NCBI GenBank assembly: GCA_034112285.1
Contig: JAWUVP010000081.1
Span: 1 to 31,787 of the forward strand
Origin: JAWUVP01 sp034112285
GTDB lineage: Bacteria; Pseudomonadota; Gammaproteobacteria; JABDGN01
DNA length: 31,787 bases
Direction of reading: 5' to 3'
Part shown: positions 1-7,906 of the stretch, piece by piece
Layout: each line of letters opens with the position of its first letter
How positions within the stretch are numbered: position 1 is the first letter of the stretch
Translations under genes and position numbers: made by a program
The notes under the pieces: model-generated
Seen by the model: only the letters and a program-made list of their open reading frames with translations
Database searches by the model: none
Told to the model about the DNA's origin: nothing

Positions 1-1
1 C

Positions 2-109
2 TTTACCATTGGCTGGCAGGTCCTTCGGCGTGGTGAGCTGCATCTGTTGAGTAAGTTACACCTGTGGCAGGCTCTGGACTCTTTGGCTTACTTGGAAGCT
101 GTAACATGA
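2..109 (+). CDS. C-terminal tail of a possible transposase (partial, enters from left edge)
   Basis: An open frame of 35 codons runs from the left edge to a TGA at 107-109. It contains the segment TIGWQVLRRG followed by a Leu/Trp/Tyr-rich tail. From memory, an IGW-x-hydrophobic-x-RG segment near the end is typical of IS4-like DDE transposases, where it forms the last helices. No start, catalytic residues or terminal inverted repeat can be seen because the rest lies outside the window. The repeat-rich sequence that follows fits a mobile-element boundary. The assignment is tentative; it could be any protein tail. Confidence 0.35.
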   Translation, partial: FTIGWQVLRRGELHLLSKLHLWQALDSLAYLEAVT

Positions 110-142
110 AACTCACTTATATTTGTGGGGATCCTACAGGGC

Positions 143-216
143 CAGGTCTTTGAATAAAAGCTCAACCTGTTTTTTACAATTAAAATCCTTTATTCAAAGA
201 CCTGACCCCAAATCTT
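143..216. repeat. 74-bp repeat, copy A, with internal inverted repeat
   Basis: These 74 bases recur without any difference at 1320-1393. Each copy carries a left arm CAGGTCTTTGAATAAA and a right arm that is its reverse complement (TTTATTCAAAGACCTG, extended by ACCCC), separated by about 30 bases, so it can fold into a long hairpin. In outline it resembles REP/BIME-like or MITE-like palindromic elements, which are often spread by REP-associated tyrosine transposases; none is seen in the window. Confidence 0.8.
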
Positions 217-236
217 GCCCAAATCTTCTGTTATCC

Positions 237-547
237 AGATTTGACCCTGTTATTTTACATTTAAACTATTAGACGCTTAGCTGAGCGCCAAGGGCATTTT
301 ATTTACTTATACCACGACAACGACTGGGAAATAGTCTCTAAGAAAAATGATAAAACTGAGTGGCATTTGAAGGCTTGAGCTCGAAATCAGATAATCTTTG
401 CTTTGAGGGCGTAATATCTAGATAATTTTGCCTTGCAAGGCAGATTATCTAGAGGTTATGGCTAAATGGTGGAAATAAAACCTAGATTATTAGATATTCG
501 CCTCCCCCCAAAAAAACACAAAAAGAGCCCGAAACAGGGTCAGATCT
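237..547. repeat. 311-bp element bounded by 15-bp imperfect inverted repeats
   Basis: The left end (237-251, AGATTTGACCCTGTT) and the right end (533-547) are reverse complements with one mismatch. The interior holds a 37-bp near-palindrome (417-453) and a short open frame (259-378) that looks like a protein tail, with no start codon and no recognised family. The structure fits a small non-autonomous element or the scar of one. The end motif GGGTC resembles the ends of the 74-bp repeats nearby. Apart from this I see nothing gene-like between 110 and 621. Confidence 0.4.
417..453. repeat. 37-bp near-perfect palindrome (hairpin)
   Basis: The arms TCTAGATAAT (417-426) and ATTATCTAGA (444-453) are exact reverse complements, and between them GCCTT (430-434) pairs with AAGGC (437-441). 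The result is a two-part stem with a minimal loop. It could act as a bidirectional terminator or be the core of a mobile palindrome. A T-run typical of an intrinsic terminator is not present. Confidence 0.65.
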
Positions 548-621
548 TAATAATAATTCGACAATTGGAATAAAGCTTTTATCAGGTGGCTCATTATTTT
601 TTTACGGCTGCTAACATTATA

Positions 622-1224
622 TTATTCAGTTCGATACGAGGGGTCTAAGTAGTCGAAGTAATCATCAAATTGTTTAACGGCTTCATTAATAGGAGAAATG
701 ATTTCTTCGTTTAATTGACTCTCGTGTTCTTTGAGATAAAGTAACAAATCCCTGGTGACGGTAAATTTTTTATCTGGCCATTTTTCCTGAAGTAATAAGT
801 TGCGCGTTTCTTTTAACGAAGTCAGTATAAGCTTATAGACTGGATTGTATTCTGATTCGGCTTGGCTTATTTCAGCTGCGCTGTATGCCTCATCTAATGC
901 TTCAATTGCTTTTTTAAAATATATTTTCACAAAACCGATATCTAGCAATCTAAAATAAACTCTATATATGTGGGAGCACTTACTTAACCTTTTACTATAA
1001 GGATTATCATCATAATTTGAAAATTCTTTGGCATTATATAGCCCTAGACTCACAGCGCAGTTTTGTTCTTTAGGAAAAACCTCATCAGTGAAAACAGATT
1101 CACGCATCTGTTCCAGAAAAGTTAATGCCGTAATGTATAAATCAGGATACGTCACCGTATTTTTTTTCTCTTCACCTAACTTGATGGTTGTGTCTATATA
1201 TTCAAGAATATAATCTTTATTCAT
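622..1224 (-). CDS. putative immunity protein, orphan paralog
   Basis: A 200-residue soluble protein with no signal peptide or membrane segment, rich in Lys, Glu and Tyr. It is a paralog of the gene at 1474-2076: same length, roughly two thirds identical by eye, and sharing SQAESEYNPVY, LLLQEKWPDK and a DYxDPSYRTE-like C-terminus. The start at 1224 is chosen over the longer frame (1305) because GGAG lies eight bases upstream and the paralog starts at the same place. The upstream part of the longer frame is out-of-frame sequence of an effector tail. No known family was recognised. The immunity role is inferred from the paralog, which follows a VgrG effector with overlapping stop and start. This copy has only the last residues of a cognate effector in front of it, so it may be an orphan immunity gene. 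Confidence 0.7.
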   Translation of the reverse strand: MNKDYILEYIDTTIKLGEEKKNTVTYPDLYITALTFLEQMRESVFTDEVFPKEQNCAVSLGLYNAKEFSNYDDNPYSKRLSKCSHIYRVYFRLLDIGFVKIYFKKAIEALDEAYSAAEISQAESEYNPVYKLILTSLKETRNLLLQEKWPDKKFTVTRDLLLYLKEHESQLNEEIISPINEAVKQFDDYFDYLDPSYRTE

Positions 1225-1306
1225 CACCACTCTCCAAAAACGTTTCTTTTTCGGTTGAAAACAACTGTATTGCACCACCCTCTGCAGAATATGGCTGGCC
1301 TTCAAA
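1217..1306 (-). pseudogene. leftover C-terminal tail of a VgrG-type effector
   Basis: Read on the minus strand, the 28 codons before the TAA at 1217-1219 encode a tail with AEGGAIQLFS and ending ESGDE. Against the intact effector tail (AEGGAAQLFS, ending EVGDE) 21 of 28 residues are the same. The stop overlaps the start of the following immunity-like gene exactly as in the intact pair (ATGAATAA). Similarity ends about ten bases before the 74-bp repeat at 1320. This is a displaced effector 3' end left by duplication or recombination. Confidence 0.75.
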
Positions 1307-1314
1307 GAGGGCCT

Positions 1315-1465
1315 GGGGTCAGGTCTTTGAATAAAAGCTCAACCTGTTTTTTACAATTAAAATCCTTTATTCAAAGACCTGACCCCAAATCTTTATTCAA
1401 AGACCTGACCCCAAATCTTTCAAAAACGCTTGAAAGTTAATGTGTTTATATTCAAAGACTAGACC
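1315..1465. repeat. 74-bp repeat copy B plus two extra half-copies
   Basis: Positions 1320-1393 are identical to 143-216. The inverted arms are complete here: GGGGTCAGGTCTTTGAATAAA at 1315-1335 (21 bases) and its reverse complement at 1366-1386. The right arm is repeated exactly at 1392-1412, and a diverged copy lies at 1443-1465. The cluster fills the gap between the two immunity-like genes and, with copy A, brackets the orphan module. Confidence 0.8.
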
Positions 1466-1473
1466 CCGATGCT

Positions 1474-2076
1474 TTATTCAGCTCGATACGAGGGATCTAA
1501 AAAGTCGAAATAACTATCGAATTGTTTAACAGCTTCATTAATGGAAGAAATGATTTCTTCGTTAAATTGATTATTATGTTCTTTGAGATAAGCTAATAGA
1601 TCTACGGTAACGGTAAAATTTTTATCTGGCCATTTTTCTTGAAGTAGTAAATTTCGCATCTCTTTTAACAAATTCAGCATAGGCTGATAAACCGGATTGT
1701 ACTCTGATTCTGCTTGGCTTATTTTAACAATGCTACATGCCTTGTCTAATTCTTTAATTGCATCTTTATGAAATATTTTAACAAAATCGTTATCTAGCAA
1801 TCCAAAATACACATCATAAACATGAGAACATTCACCTAACCTTTTACTATATAGTTTATCATCATAATTAGAAAACTCTCGTGAATTATACAAGTCAAGA
1901 CTAACAGCACAATTTTGTTCTTTAGGTGCAATTTCTCCGCAAAAAATTGACTCTCTCATTTGTTCTAAAAAATGTAATGCCGTATTATATATACTCGGGT
2001 GCTTTGCAATATTACTTTTCTCTTCGCCGAAATTAATTGTTACATCTACATATCCAAGAGCATATTCTTTATTCAT
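1474..2076 (-). CDS. putative immunity protein for the VgrG-linked toxin
   Basis: A 200-residue protein without signal peptide or membrane helix. The start at 2076 is preferred over 2139 because the ATG overlaps the stop of the effector (ATGAATAA), a usual arrangement for toxin-immunity pairs, with GGAG about nine bases upstream. It is a paralog of the gene at 622-1224. Conserved stretches between the two include KEQNCAVSL, EFSNYDD, YSKRL and EKWPDK. No catalytic motif or named family was recognised. The function (binding and neutralising the toxin domain at the C-terminus of the upstream protein) is inferred only from position, overlap and duplication. It could instead be another accessory protein of the spike. 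Confidence 0.7.
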   Translation of the reverse strand: MNKEYALGYVDVTINFGEEKSNIAKHPSIYNTALHFLEQMRESIFCGEIAPKEQNCAVSLDLYNSREFSNYDDKLYSKRLGECSHVYDVYFGLLDNDFVKIFHKDAIKELDKACSIVKISQAESEYNPVYQPMLNLLKEMRNLLLQEKWPDKNFTVTVDLLAYLKEHNNQFNEEIISSINEAVKQFDSYFDFLDPSYRAE

Positions 2077-5000
2077 CACCAACCTCCAAAAACTCTTCTT
2101 TTTCAACTGAAAACAACTGTGCTGCACCACCTTCAGCAAAATATTCTTGACCTTTTACAGACCAAGTATCTACAATAGAACCTGCTATGGATTTTAACAC
2201 TTTTACATCATTACGGATAATATATGTTTTAATATCCTTATCAACAATCAAACGACCACCAATCACTTCACCACTTGGGTTAATTCCAAGCTTACTTGGC
2301 TCCACTTTCTCCAAAGAATAATATTTTCCTTGCCAAGTACCAGGTACTTGCCACTGATATACTTTTTGATCCTTGGTAAGCTCAATAATCGATACAGGAT
2401 AGTTAAAATCAATAGCCCTAACATGTTTAAGGGCCTCAGCGGAACTTAAACCAGAATTAACATAAAAGTTTTTAGCGAGATTTTTTCTTTGCTCCTTAAT
2501 ATCAGCCTCAACCAAATGCTCTTGATCCACAACCTTCCCAGAAACCTCCTCACATTTATCCAGCTCACCCAACGTGGCTTCAATCTCAGCCAGCTCATCG
2601 CCCACTTTACCAAACGCTTCACCACCAGCGACTTCGCTGGCGAATCCACTCGAGTTTTTCGTGACTAGTAACATCACAATAGCCGGCACAAACCCACCAG
2701 CGAAGTGTGCGACTTGTTTGTCTAGCATCAAGGCCGATTCGCTGTGTACGTAGCTTTCGGCAAAACCTTCTAGCATCTGGCGCAGCTGCTCATCTTGATA
2801 TAAAAACTCTACCTGCTGCTTGGCTTTGCTTAACCACCCATATTCCTGCTCGCCTAATTGACGCATTTGTTGATCAACTAGCGCCAGTTGTTGGGTGCTG
2901 CCGCTCATACTTGCGGCTTGACCTTCGTCGTCGAGTTGTTGCACGGTGGCCATGTTTTTGAAAAGATGGATAATGCCTTTGCCGGCTGCCTCAGTCGCGT
3001 CTGCGGCGCCTTCGGCTAGGTTTTTTATGGCGGCTTCGCTGTAGAGCATCGCCTTGGAATACCAGGTGGCTTTGTCGAGCTTGCCTTTGTCTTTGGCGGC
3101 TTGTTGTTTGGCAGCGGCTAGCAGTTGGTTTAGTGAGGCTTGTAGCTGGGTGCGCTCTTGGGCTAATTGGCTTTCGAGTTTTGACTTGTTGCCAAAGGTG
3201 ATGGTGGCCGTGCCGGGAGGAAGTTTTTGGTGTTTTTGGGTCTTGCCGTTTTTATCTAAGGTGCCGGTGTAGGTTTGGCCGCTGTCGGTTTTTATTTGGT
3301 AGGGCAAATCGCTGATGGGTTTGCCTTCGCTATCAAGGTATTGGGCGCTTATCCAATGTCTGGCGGCGGGGGTAAAGTTTGGCGGCTCGGCGGCTTGCCC
3401 GTTGCCGCCGGCGTCAATTTCGTTGGCGTTAAAATTAATATTGGAAGCATTTAGCGTCACAGTGTTGCCCGAAATGCTGAGGTTGTCGTCTTTGTCGATG
3501 GCAATTTTTCCACCGGCTTGGCTTAGGCTAAAACCTTGCTCGGCAATGATGTTGATGCCGTTGTGCGCACTCACGTTTATGTCGCCTTGTTCGGTTTGAA
3601 TAATGATATCGCCACCGATTAAGCTGCTAATGTGGCTGCCCGCTTCAAAATGCGTGCTTTGCTCGCTATGGGTTTGTAGGCTAGATTCTTTGCTGCGGGC
3701 AATGAGGTTTTGCGTGGCTTGAAGGTTTAACGCGTCATCGCTGTGGTAATCAATATCACCGGTGGCGGTTTCTTGTTGGTAACTACCTTGCACGTTTAGG
3801 TGATGATTGCCTTTAATGTTGTATGTACTGTTGCCATCACTGGTTTCTAGCAATGCGCTGCCGGCGTGCAAGTAAATGTCGCCTTGCGTGTTACTGAATG
3901 TGGTGTGCGGCGTTGTGCCACTTTGCAGGTGAAGTTGTTGTGCTTGTTGTGGGGTGTGCAGGCTGATGTCTGGCGTGCTGGGGTTGTCATCAAACTGTAG
4001 TGTGTGGCCGGCTGGGGTTTGCCATTTATTTTGTGTTGGGTTGGCGTGGTTGACGACGTTGTTGTGCGTGTCATCGCTTAGGCTGCCCAGAATCATGGCG
4101 CGGTTGGCATCGCTGTTTAAGTGGCCAAGAATAACTGGAGTGTTATTGGGTAATGGTGAATGAAAGCCGCCGCTGCTCGCGGTGTACGGTGAGGTTAGGG
4201 TTACCGCGGCGCTACCTTGGCCTGGTTTGTGGGTGTTTTCATCGGCGGTGTGGGCAACGTGGTAATTGCCCTGTTTATCTAGCACGTTTACACCTTCTGC
4301 CGAATCGGTGTGGGCGTACGTTAAGCCAATGGGATGCACGCGCACCGGCGCAAGGTGATAAGGTAAGCTGGCGTCAATCAATAACAGTTCGCAATGGTAA
4401 CCGCTTTGCTGGCTGCGGCTCAGCTCGCTAGCCGTTTCAATGGGCGCGTCGTGGGCTTCGTAGCGATGTGTTAGTGCCATCACGCGTTGGGGCGCTTGCA
4501 TGCTCGCATCGGTGGCGCCGGTTATGCTCAGTATTTGGCCCAGTTGTAATGTGGGGCAATTGCTGAGTGCGTACACTTGGCGGCGGCGGCTGTTAAGCTC
4601 GCTTTGATAGTAACGCTGCAAACGCTGGCCGGATTCTATTGTATCAAAATGCTCACCCCAAATAATTTTTTTGCCGCGCCCTTTTATGGGTGGACCTGGT
4701 AAGGTGTTTTTAATGCGTAACACATTGCCGCTTTGTTTGCGGGTGTGGCTGTGCAGCTCAATGTCCTGAGTGAGCACGTGATATGACTCGCTATACTCAA
4801 TAATCGCATCGGCATTGCGTTGCAAGGCTTTACCAAATTGGTAGGGCAACTCGCTAACACTGCCCGCCGGTATGTTTTGAATGTCGTCATAAAAATTAAA
4901 ATCGCCTGCCTGCTGGCGATAAAAAATGCCATTTTGCGTGAGCACGGCGGCCAAAAAATCGGCATCACTGCCGCCGGGTTGGCGGCGCTGTACAAGGGGG

Positions 5001-5401
5001 GCAAAGGTTTGCGTGGTGTGCCATTTGAGTTGTGCGCTTTCGATGTTGAGGCTTGAAAAAATATCGCTGACTATTTCAGGCACACGTTGCTGGGTGTATA
5101 CGCGATGATGCTCTAGCTTTTGCAGACCAAAGTCAGCACTGCTCAGGGTTAAAATATAATGATAGGCCGGTATGCTTGTGTGCAAACGCAACAGATGCGT
5201 TAACTCGCCCACCGCAAACAGCTCACTATCACCATTGTGCTCTACCCATAGCTCGGATGACTTACCATCGGCTAGGGTTATATTAAATTCGCTTAGCACC
5301 TCCAGCCTAAACGTCCGCGCGCCAGAGAAGGAGTGTTTTTCGCCACGAAGGCGTTGAACGCGCAGTTGCTGATTTTGAAGGTGTAAGCGAAAACTTGTCA
5401 T
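2069..5401 (-). CDS. VgrG-family T6SS spike protein with C-terminal toxin-like domain
   Basis: About 1110 residues, much longer than a bare VgrG (about 650). Residues 1-370 match the gp27/gp44-like base (FRLEVLSE, QRRQPGGSDADFLAAVL, QNGIFY). About 370-480 is a gp5-like OB region (GVNVLDKQGNYHV, HLNSDANRAMILGSL). About 500-690 is a repetitive beta-helical stretch like the DUF2345 needle (GDIYLHAG, GDINVSAHNGI). A carboxypeptidase-regulatory-like beta module follows (LDSEGKPISDLPYQI), then a helical linker. The last 150 residues contain YQWQVPGTWQGKYYSL, KLGINPSG and an AEGGAAQLFS tail. From memory these resemble polymorphic toxin type 46 domains, which I could not verify. The start at 5401 has GAG upstream; an earlier ATG at 5422 has no ribosome site. 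No T6SS structural genes are in the window, so this would be an orphan vgrG island. Its stop overlaps the putative immunity gene. Confidence 0.85.
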   Translation of the reverse strand: MTSFRLHLQNQQLRVQRLRGEKHSFSGARTFRLEVLSEFNITLADGKSSELWVEHNGDSELFAVGELTHLLRLHTSIPAYHYILTLSSADFGLQKLEHHRVYTQQRVPEIVSDIFSSLNIESAQLKWHTTQTFAPLVQRRQPGGSDADFLAAVLTQNGIFYRQQAGDFNFYDDIQNIPAGSVSELPYQFGKALQRNADAIIEYSESYHVLTQDIELHSHTRKQSGNVLRIKNTLPGPPIKGRGKKIIWGEHFDTIESGQRLQRYYQSELNSRRRQVYALSNCPTLQLGQILSITGATDASMQAPQRVMALTHRYEAHDAPIETASELSRSQQSGYHCELLLIDASLPYHLAPVRVHPIGLTYAHTDSAEGVNVLDKQGNYHVAHTADENTHKPGQGSAAVTLTSPYTASSGGFHSPLPNNTPVILGHLNSDANRAMILGSLSDDTHNNVVNHANPTQNKWQTPAGHTLQFDDNPSTPDISLHTPQQAQQLHLQSGTTPHTTFSNTQGDIYLHAGSALLETSDGNSTYNIKGNHHLNVQGSYQQETATGDIDYHSDDALNLQATQNLIARSKESSLQTHSEQSTHFEAGSHISSLIGGDIIIQTEQGDINVSAHNGINIIAEQGFSLSQAGGKIAIDKDDNLSISGNTVTLNASNINFNANEIDAGGNGQAAEPPNFTPAARHWISAQYLDSEGKPISDLPYQIKTDSGQTYTGTLDKNGKTQKHQKLPPGTATITFGNKSKLESQLAQERTQLQASLNQLLAAAKQQAAKDKGKLDKATWYSKAMLYSEAAIKNLAEGAADATEAAGKGIIHLFKNMATVQQLDDEGQAASMSGSTQQLALVDQQMRQLGEQEYGWLSKAKQQVEFLYQDEQLRQMLEGFAESYVHSESALMLDKQVAHFAGGFVPAIVMLLVTKNSSGFASEVAGGEAFGKVGDELAEIEATLGELDKCEEVSGKVVDQEHLVEADIKEQRKNLAKNFYVNSGLSSAEALKHVRAIDFNYPVSIIELTKDQKVYQWQVPGTWQGKYYSLEKVEPSKLGINPSGEVIGGRLIVDKDIKTYIIRNDVKVLKSIAGSIVDTWSVKGQEYFAEGGAAQLFSVEKEEFLEVGDE

Positions 5402-6081
5402 TTGGATTCTCAAATAATGCATTTAGTCATCAGTCAATGCAGTATAGATGAATATGAATTATTTTCAATTGTTTTGTTTGATTATTTTAATGCGTTATTG
5501 AATGTCGGTAGCGCTTGTTCCGCGAAGGACTGCCGGGTTAGTTAAAAAATGTTTGTTAAACCAAGCGTTGAAGATCTAAGCGCGCTTGTTTTTTAAAGCT
5601 TGCTTGCACCATGGGTAAGTTAGGGGGCAACCAGGCTTGTAGATCTTGTAAATACTTCAAGGCAAAGTAATTTACCGCATGATTTTGATTATACACAAGT
5701 GAATCACAGTCTTTATCGGGGTTAGGATAGTGCCTTGTGGATTCAGGCAAACCTGCTGGCTATAACTATATTTGCTATAGCTTAATGACATTACTAAACA
5801 GCGTGCCTTTTAGCCGTACAAAGCATCGTATTGTTAGCTGTTTATCACTCTGCTTGCTTGGAAGCGATGAATTCGAATGCAGAAAACTTGAATATGCTTG
5901 CCGTTAGAATGCTGTATTTACTTCTGAAATACTAACATCATCAAAATTCAACCCTGAAATAAAAAGTCGAAACCTAGTCATAAACCACCATGGCATTTTA
6001 AAAAATAAACTCCTATATTTATTACTGATACTTTTAATAAATAAAAATAAATATAAATATAATAATAATAAGGAGAATAAG
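5402..6081. other. intergenic region, no convincing gene
   Basis: This 680-base gap lies between divergent genes. A 64-codon minus-strand frame (5556-5750) starts with TTG and has no proper ribosome site; it may be a protein remnant. The last 80 bases are very A/T-rich and contain TATAAT at 6058-6063 just before the ribosome site of the next gene. I found no good -35 partner. Confidence 0.4.
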
Positions 6082-7212
6082 ATGCTTAAAAAGATCATCA
6101 TGGGCACATTAATTATGTTGCCATTAGCGCCACTTGTCGCAGCAGAACCCAGCATAGAATCAGATAATGTTCGCATTACTATGCAAATACAATCCCTAAA
6201 CGATAGTTACACAAAAACGCTTAATGGCAGCAGTCTCATTTTTGATGCCCTCATACCCTTATCTGCAGATAATCAACAAATAAACTTTGTGGATGCGCAA
6301 ATAGGTTATTTTAATAAGCTCTTTCAAACCTATAGCTTGGGTTTTGGGCACAGAGAAGCCTCTGTTGATAAGGTGTATGGCGTTTACGGATTTTATGACT
6401 ACCAACGCGCATTGAGTGGTCGCTATTATCACCGTGTAAATATTGGCATGGAATTGTTGGCTGAGGAATGGTCACTAAGAAGTAACTTTTATCTTTACCC
6501 TGGAGAAAACACACATAAAATTCGTGATATATCGCGCACAGCCACCACTATTGTTTCTTTATATGAGCAGGTTTATTCGGGTACTGATGTAGTGCTAGGC
6601 CACAATTTGGGTATTGAAAATTTTAACGCCTACATCGGCTACTATAATTTTGGTGGCACAATCAAAGGCAATAAATTACGCTTGGAATATCAGGTTAATG
6701 AGCGCGTGGCTTTTAACGCTAGCGTGCAGCATGACACCCACCGTGGCACGCTAACCCGTGCTGGCATTTCAGTGTTTATGGGGCAAGCTATTTCACCCAC
6801 CAACAGCCTTGCTCAACGATTACGCGCGCCGATTATTCGTGACCTCACCGTTGCTGCGCGCCAATATTTAGAGACTGCGACCCTTGTTGCTAAAATTGCA
6901 GAAAACGAGTCTAGTGTTCATGATAATCCCGCAGTAAATTCTGAAGAGGATACTAATGAATTTGTTGAAAAAACACCAGAGGAAAATACTGAGGAAGTTG
7001 TTAATGTAATACCTGAAACACCTGTAGAGGAAGTTATCGAAGAAATAGGCGATAAATATTGCGCTTACATGGTGAGAACGCGAATTCCTGGCATTGATGG
7101 CAAACCAGACACCACGGGGCCCTTGAAAATTTACAACTGCGAGTTCTATGATGAATCTTATGGAGAAATACTCGGCACAATTGACACTCCCCCGCGCTCT
7201 TGGTTGTATTAA
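6082..7212 (+). CDS. inverse-autotransporter-like outer-membrane beta-barrel protein
   Basis: A 376-residue exported protein. AAGGAG lies 8 bases before the ATG. Residues 1-21 are a signal peptide with AxA cleavage (LAPLVAAEP). Residues 25-250 have alternating beta-strand character with LIFDALIPLSADN, YSLGFGHRE, VYGFYDYQRALSGRYYHRV and MELLAEEWSLRSNFYLYP. This pattern matches the intimin/invasin barrel (family of PF11924), with its FYDYD and G-x-E-L/W-L-x-x-N-Y features. Instead of Ig-like passenger repeats there is an acidic Glu/Val/Pro linker (about 280-330) and a 50-residue C-terminal piece with two cysteines (KYCAYMVRTR and IYNCEFYDE). It may be a barrel-only porin or adhesin, or carry a mini passenger. 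It stands alone, with a hairpin after it. Confidence 0.65.
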   Translation: MLKKIIMGTLIMLPLAPLVAAEPSIESDNVRITMQIQSLNDSYTKTLNGSSLIFDALIPLSADNQQINFVDAQIGYFNKLFQTYSLGFGHREASVDKVYGVYGFYDYQRALSGRYYHRVNIGMELLAEEWSLRSNFYLYPGENTHKIRDISRTATTIVSLYEQVYSGTDVVLGHNLGIENFNAYIGYYNFGGTIKGNKLRLEYQVNERVAFNASVQHDTHRGTLTRAGISVFMGQAISPTNSLAQRLRAPIIRDLTVAARQYLETATLVAKIAENESSVHDNPAVNSEEDTNEFVEKTPEENTEEVVNVIPETPVEEVIEEIGDKYCAYMVRTRIPGIDGKPDTTGPLKIYNCEFYDESYGEILGTIDTPPRSWLY

Positions 7213-7220
7213 CAAGAAAT

Positions 7221-7246
7221 CAAGCGCATCTTGAAGGATGCGCTTG
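7221..7246. terminator. hairpin after the beta-barrel gene
   Basis: CAAGCGCATC (7221-7230) pairs perfectly with GATGCGCTTG (7237-7246) around a six-base loop, 9 bases after the stop codon. No T-run follows, so it may be a weak terminator or a 3' stability hairpin. Confidence 0.5.
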
Positions 7247-7303
7247 CTCATGTTTGGCCGGGGAGTTTTAATACCATAAAAATGGCGTTTTATCTCGCAA
7301 TAT

Positions 7304-7312
7304 TGTTATAAT
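7304..7312 (+). promoter_or_regulatory. extended -10 promoter of gspC, candidate leaderless start
   Basis: TGTTATAAT is a full extended -10 element (TGn-TATAAT). Six bases (CTAAAC) separate it from the gspC ATG at 7319, so transcription would begin at or next to the A of the ATG. No Shine-Dalgarno sequence and no good -35 are visible. Confidence 0.55.
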
Positions 7313-7318
7313 CTAAAC

Positions 7319-7831
7319 ATGAACTTAGAAACACAGCTCCACCAGTTACGCAACCAATTCAACACCCCGCTTATCGCTGGCACTTTATTGCTACTGGCTC
7401 TGTTTGGCTTTGGTTGGTCAGCATGGAATACCACGCAAGTTATTTGGTTAACCCAGGCCAATAATCAAAACGATGCCTTTCGCGCGCCTTTGCACGTAAA
7501 CATTAATCAAGTGGCCAGCTACCATTTAATGGGAGGCTACACGAATAACCTAAAAGATTTACCATTGGCCAGCCTGGGCGTAACCTTGGTCGGTATTTTT
7601 TCTGATGTTAATGGCCCTTCAACGGCTTTAATTGCCTTAAGTGGCGGCAGCAGCAAGCTGTATCATGTCGGCGATCAACTGGCGCCTAATGTTAAAATTG
7701 AAAAGATTTTGCCCCATAGTTTGGTGGTAAAGCATAATGGCCGGCTTGAAAAATTAATGATGCCTATTCAGCGCTTAACCTTTAATGCTGAGCTACCTAA
7801 AAGTGGTTTGTGGGGGCGCGCATCATCATAG
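7319..7831 (+). CDS. gspC: type II secretion system inner-membrane protein GspC (short form)
   Basis: 170 residues. One membrane helix at about 18-37 (LIAGTLLLLALFGFGWSAW) is followed by a periplasmic homology region at about 75-155 with LGVTLVGIFSDV, ALIALSGGSSKLYHVGDQL and KIEKILPHSLVVKHNGRLEKL. These are the hallmarks of the GspC HR domain that contacts the secretin N0 domain. The usual C-terminal PDZ or coiled-coil domain (GspC is normally about 270-300 residues) is absent. It faces away from all other gsp genes of the window and appears monocistronic. In Legionella, lspC is likewise separate (from memory). No ribosome site precedes the ATG; see the promoter entry. Confidence 0.85.
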   Translation: MNLETQLHQLRNQFNTPLIAGTLLLLALFGFGWSAWNTTQVIWLTQANNQNDAFRAPLHVNINQVASYHLMGGYTNNLKDLPLASLGVTLVGIFSDVNGPSTALIALSGGSSKLYHVGDQLAPNVKIEKILPHSLVVKHNGRLEKLMMPIQRLTFNAELPKSGLWGRASS

Positions 7832-7906
7832 TCTTGTTTTACTGATCGTAAATGAGCTATTTTTGTAGTGCGTGCTGCTACAATGAGAACTTTTATCTGC
7901 TAAAAA

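Noticed and set aside
5556..5750. 64-codon minus-strand frame after the VgrG promoter region
   Set aside because: TTG start, no spaced ribosome site and no recognisable domain. Kept only as a remark on the intergenic region.
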